NCBI RefSeq assembly: GCF_008831285.2
Contig: NC_045145.1
Span: forward strand, 2,890,723-2,954,722
Reading direction: 5' to 3'
DNA from: Nymphaea colorata
Taxonomy: Eukaryota; Streptophyta; Magnoliopsida; Nymphaeales; Nymphaeaceae
DNA: 64,000 bases
Shown here piece after piece: positions 61,501-64,000 of the stretch. Position numbers and translations under genes: made by a program. Every line of letters begins with the position of its first letter. The stretch's first letter is position 1. The notes beneath the pieces were generated by a model. That model was not told the origin of the DNA and did no database searches. It worked only from the letters and a program-made list of their open reading frames with translations.

Positions 61501-63454
61501 ATGAATTCTGGAGTATTTGGCAATACGGTCTTTAAAATTTAGATAATTGGACATACAGCCATCTAACGAAGGCCATCTGGTCTAACATGATTGACAGTTA
61601 AGAGAAAAACAAGGAGAAAAAAGTGATGACATTTTCATCATTTGGTATTAGTTTACATTTTTTTTCTCTTTTTTTTTTTCTCAACCATCCATCTGCTTCA
61701 GATGGACGGCCCTGTTTAGATGATTGGGTGACTCTAGATAGCTGGAGTCATCATTCACTATATATATATATAGATGAGGAGGAGAACAAAATTTATGTAA
61801 ACTTAGTAGATATGGATGTAGCAAGATGCCTCCATGCCCCTTCTAGAAGTTAGAACCTGTTTTGGTGGGGAACATGACAAAGTTCCTCTTCTTCCAGCTT
61901 ATGGCAAACATTTGAAAGGAATAAGTACTCTTCGAACAGTGTTAGCACTGTCTGCTCAGTGATCCTTTGTCAGTTTATAGAGTATTCCTTGTGAATGAAA
62001 AGTGGCTCGTTTTAGTGATTGAACAGCATGACCACATGATAAAATAGGGAAAAGTTTCAAAACACACCTAAAGATCTGGTGATAATGAGAAACACACATA
62101 ACTTTTCAATATTATAAAAGCAACCTAGTTTTTTCCATCGTTGATTTTAAATGACATTAAAGATGTAACTAACGTTGTGACTACACTTAGGTTTGCCCTT
62201 GGGATTTGCTTGCAATAATGGAGTGCGTTAATACACTATGTGTAGTTAAAGAGGCTAGTGCAAGCAAATGAGCTTGAATTTTCCCACTTTTGAGGGTACG
62301 TTACCCTTTTTATCAGACAAACCTCAACTTAAGTTGGTGAAATTGTCTGGTTAATTGGCAAAAGATCATTTTTTATTGATGATGCAAAAAGTAGGTTTGT
62401 CTTTAACAATATCAAAAACTTCATGTTTTTGCAAGTGTTTCACATAACATAAATTGGAAATCACAATCCAAAAGCAATTCCTTGTGTAGTAGGGAAATAA
62501 ATGTCTAAAACTTTACCGATGGAACATTTAATTGGTAATGAACAATTTTAATAGCCTTTTATGGTCTCATGCATGTTGCATCCCAATAAAACCATTCAGA
62601 TGCACACACACACAATACTCAGCAGATTTTTTTTATTAAAATTTCTTTTACTAGGTAAAATAGTTTTGTGATGTTTTCCTGTTGCCATTATGCTTTTAGT
62701 CACCATTTGGATAACACTTTTAACCTGATGGAGTAACTTTTTCTGCATGAGCACAGGTTAAGCTTTCATTATGGCCTCGTTTCAAGATGGTTTTTGACTT
62801 GCATCTTAATAGTTTACGGAATGCTAATGTTAAAACCTTGTGGGAAGATGACATCCATCCACATTATGTGATGAGACGTTATGCTGAATTCACTGCATCT
62901 CTCATTCAGCTTAATGTTGATTATGGAGATGGAAAGGTAAGCAAATAAATGCTCAGGCTTGCTGATTATTTCTCTTTCTTTTGGATATTGTGTTATGTTC
63001 CATTGTATATGGCTTGAAAGTATGTATTACAAGTTTGATTTTTTATCATTTTATACTGGGAAATTGTTTTGTCAGTGCTTTGTCACATGGGTGATATTTT
63101 GGTTACCTGTTGCATCTCTCAATCTGTGCTAATCCTTTCCTTCTTTTTATTGGTAGCCTGAATTGAATTTAGACAGGTTGCGAATGGCCGTGGATGATTT
63201 GCTGGTTAAGCTTGCCAGAATGTTTCCCAAAGCAAAGCAGCAAACCATATTTCTCATAAACAATTATGACATGACAATTGCTGTTTTGAAGGTAGATATT
63301 TCTTCTTCGTATTCTGTCCATCGGCATTGATCTTTCTGCTGTAATCCTAACAGGAACTTGTGTGTCTTCATTTTTCCAGGAAGCAGGTACTGAATGTGAA
63401 AAAATGCAGCTTCACTTTGAAGAGCTTTTGAAGAGTAACAGTGCTATATTTGTG
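41385..63454 (+). CDS. VPS52: VPS52 (POK), GARP/EARP complex subunit, seventeen exons; both ends missing
   Basis: Subunit of the GARP/EARP tether that returns endosome-derived vesicles to the trans-Golgi network. The Arabidopsis homologue POK is needed for pollen-tube growth (family knowledge). Exons: 41385-41479, 42990-43047, 43840-43935, 44449-44550, 45803-45886, 46444-46524, 47466-47609, 49255-49346, 50581-50662, 58192-58374, 60174-60289, 60376-60434, 60640-60740, 60958-61008, 62757-62936, 63157-63291, 63380-63454. All junctions are GT-AG and phases match, giving 578 codons without a stop. Landmarks: FDLGAFVGDLTLE, LREYTKGVENNIR, an EIKTLQEKSMDMG helical part, IVPPKMVDIIVDGEV, SAHFRAYIQALEKLQLD, MSRRRIPCLDSYLDK, WEDDIHPHYVMRRYAEFTASL and FLINNYDMTIAVLKE. 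The family has about 700 residues, so roughly the last 130 lie beyond the window. The initiator ATG exon was not found upstream. Intron 9 carries a copia element. Confidence 0.96.
46880..47040. repeat. Possible dispersed repeat in VPS52 intron 6
   Basis: GC-richer patch with GGGCTGGAAACAAGCC, TTGGCTTGTGAAGAGCTTG and ACTCGGCTTGGCTCAACTC motifs, a style common to a widespread plant interspersed repeat. Only one copy is in the window, so the call rests on resemblance. Confidence 0.3.
49365..49391. repeat. (CT)n microsatellite
   Basis: CT run just after the exon 8 donor. It could serve as a pyrimidine tract but lies at the wrong end of the intron for that. Confidence 0.9.
49471..49502. repeat. 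(TA)n microsatellite
   Basis: Pure TA run within VPS52 intron 8. Confidence 0.95.
50890..51113 (+). repeat. 5' LTR of copia element, 224 bp
   Basis: TG...CA ends. Identical to the 3' LTR except for the length and make-up of a CT run near 51063-51080. Confidence 0.95.
51114..51126 (+). other. Primer-binding site of copia element, initiator-Met tRNA
   Basis: TGGTATCAGAGCC immediately follows the 5' LTR. Confidence 0.95.
51129..51290 (+). repeat. Reiterated GCTGGCGTGA motif in copia leader
   Basis: The decamer, or a one-base variant, occurs five times (about 51129, 51153, 51200, 51221, 51277), usually followed by TC or ACC and separated by 20-60 bases. Confidence 0.75.
51590..51830 (+). repeat. 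Tandem repeats in copia leader
   Basis: Irregular tandem copies of TTTTTCAGCAGGCTGTATTC with CCTGTCCGTTTCTGGTGTG, together with shorter TTTTCAGCAAG variants. They lie between the primer site and the gag start. Confidence 0.8.
51956..54259 (+). pseudogene. Copia gag, protease and integrase, interrupted by nonsense codons
   Basis: Starts MTESRNSEGG at 51956 with a gag domain (KLDGHNYELWSRSF). An in-frame TAA at 52361-52363 follows QDLS, where a glutamine codon would be expected. The same frame resumes with YFATVKATYERLKFL and gives the zinc knuckle CTYCGKIGHLEDRC (about 52708), protease WIIDSGASRHF (about 53028), integrase HLRLGHPS and CEACQLGKH, then VDVWGP, RTDNALEF and ERKHR carrying the catalytic acids. 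TAG at 54257-54259 after TFFES again replaces a likely glutamine codon. Both stops fit C-to-T change. Confidence 0.92.
54260..56152 (+). pseudogene. Copia reverse transcriptase and RNase H, two frameshifts
   Basis: The frame continues after the TAG. RT runs from about 54650 with SKWVFTVKYNSDGSLERYKARL, DVKNVFLYGDLEE (family usually DVKNAFLHGDLEE) and catalytic YVDD at about 55199-55210. A frameshift near 55480-55490 displaces SLIGKLLYVTVTRPDISFAV. A second, apparently one extra T in TTTT near 55650, precedes KKGESLDVVAYSDADYAGS. RNase H continues with SAESEYRAMA, MYCDNKAATYIANNPVFHERTK cut into the usual order, and ends at a TGA at 56150-56152 just before the polypurine tract. Confidence 0.92.
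56151..56159 (+). other. Polypurine tract of copia element
   Basis: GAGGGGGAG directly before the 3' LTR, the plus-strand primer position. Confidence 0.9.
56160..56377 (+). repeat. 3' LTR of copia element, 218 bp
   Basis: Matches the 5' LTR apart from the shorter CT run. Ends CACGTAACA. Confidence 0.95.
57479..57548. repeat. Perfect 32-bp inverted repeat with 6-base loop
   Basis: Left arm 57479-57510 starts AGGCAGTCTGGTCGTCC. Right arm 57517-57548 is its exact reverse complement. The loop is CAGTCT. Each arm also contains its own partial palindrome, GTCCTTTTTAAAGGAC. A degenerate GGACCAGCAGTTTGTC copy of the arm motif lies just upstream (about 57455). Located in VPS52 intron 9. Confidence 0.95.
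59645..59832. repeat. Recent tandem duplication, unit 94 bp
   Basis: Units 59645-59738 and 59739-59832 both start GCAAACCACCAGAAGATC and differ at only a few positions. In VPS52 intron 10. Confidence 0.93.
61009..62756 (+). other. VPS52 intron 14
   Basis: 1748 bases, mostly AT-rich. A GC-richer patch at about 61070-61290 holds CAAAGTGACTGGCGCCCC and other mixed motifs that may be repeat-derived. No nested gene seen. Confidence 0.6.
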
Positions 63455-64000
63455 GTAAGTTTTGTTGACTTAATAATATCTACTACTTGCTACTTGAAAG
63501 TTTCAAGTTAATCAATTGAGCTTCTTAATCGGTGTAACTGAAGGGACCGATGTCAGCACACCTGGAACCCATACTTGAAAACCATGTTTATCCAATTGCT
63601 TGCTAGATATTTTTTAGTTGTCCATTCCTCCACTGATTCATTTTAACACTGGAAAACTTTTATTTATTTTTTGGTCTCTTTTCCTATATTTTAAAAATAA
63701 TGATCTTTTCTCTTGCATACCCCTTTTCCTAGGCCTTTTTCACTGTATTTCAAGCTGGAGAATTCCTATTTAGATTTTGATGTCTCATAAATGGCATACA
63801 GAACAAACGCATGGAATCAGGCTAAATGTATTCTATATTTAAAGATTGTCTGATGCTTCTATTTTCCTTTCAAAAGCAACTATGCATGTGTTTTTGGTAG
63901 GTGGTTGGTTTTTCTTTTGTTTGTTGATTTGTTGTATTCTTTAATTGTTTCTCAATAATGGTGGGGAGCCAACTCCCAGCAGGTTTGTGTAGGAACTATG
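63455..64000 (+). other. VPS52 intron 17, continuing past the window
   Basis: Follows donor GTAAGT after SAIFV. No exon matching the next conserved part of VPS52 was found before the window ends. Confidence 0.7.

Overview
The window is plant nuclear DNA. The evidence is a host gene with many short GT-AG exons encoding the GARP/EARP tethering subunit VPS52 (POK), a three-exon plant metallothionein, three LTR retrotransposons primed by initiator-Met tRNA, a TAA-flanked Tourist-like MITE, and AT-rich spacers full of (TA)n, (CT)n and (GT)n runs. A flowering plant that is not a grass is likely. I cannot name the species.

Layout. 1-4.8 kb: AT-rich spacer without a convincing gene, holding two degenerate minisatellites, a dispersed repeat and a 306-bp MITE. 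4.8-28.3 kb: a GC-richer block made almost entirely of Ty3/gypsy chromoviruses. The first (minus strand, 5.09-18.16 kb) has an uninterrupted 1723-codon gag-pol between long, nearly identical LTRs, and a second truncated gag-pol 3' end lies outside its 5' LTR. A 100-N gap (18646-18745) follows. The second (plus strand, 18.75-28.33 kb) is a chromovirus broken by many frameshifts and stops, with its left LTR cut by the gap. 28.35-28.76 kb: a CT/GC-rich stretch with a degenerate internal duplication, possibly a 5'-exon region. 28.8-39.1 kb: AT-rich sequence resembling introns or spacer, with weak signs of minus-strand transcribed sequence at 33.7-35.7 kb. 39.1-39.9 kb: metallothionein gene on the minus strand. 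41.4-63.5 kb: seventeen consecutive exons of VPS52 on the plus strand. The first coding exon was not found and the 3' end runs off the window. Intron 9 holds a 5.5-kb Ty1/copia element with near-identical short LTRs but a disabled reading frame.

How the parts relate. VPS52 is a housekeeping trafficking gene and the metallothionein a small metal-binding gene. They are unrelated in function and lie next to each other in opposite orientation. The retroelements are the main force shaping the region. I found no new multi-gene system. The most unusual signals are structural: a perfect 32-bp inverted repeat in VPS52 intron 9, a three-copy module of covarying palindromes upstream of the second gypsy LTR promoter, reiterated motifs in the copia leader, the tandem-like structure of the first gypsy element, and a metallothionein with a reduced amino-terminal cysteine set and a frame-preserving intron.
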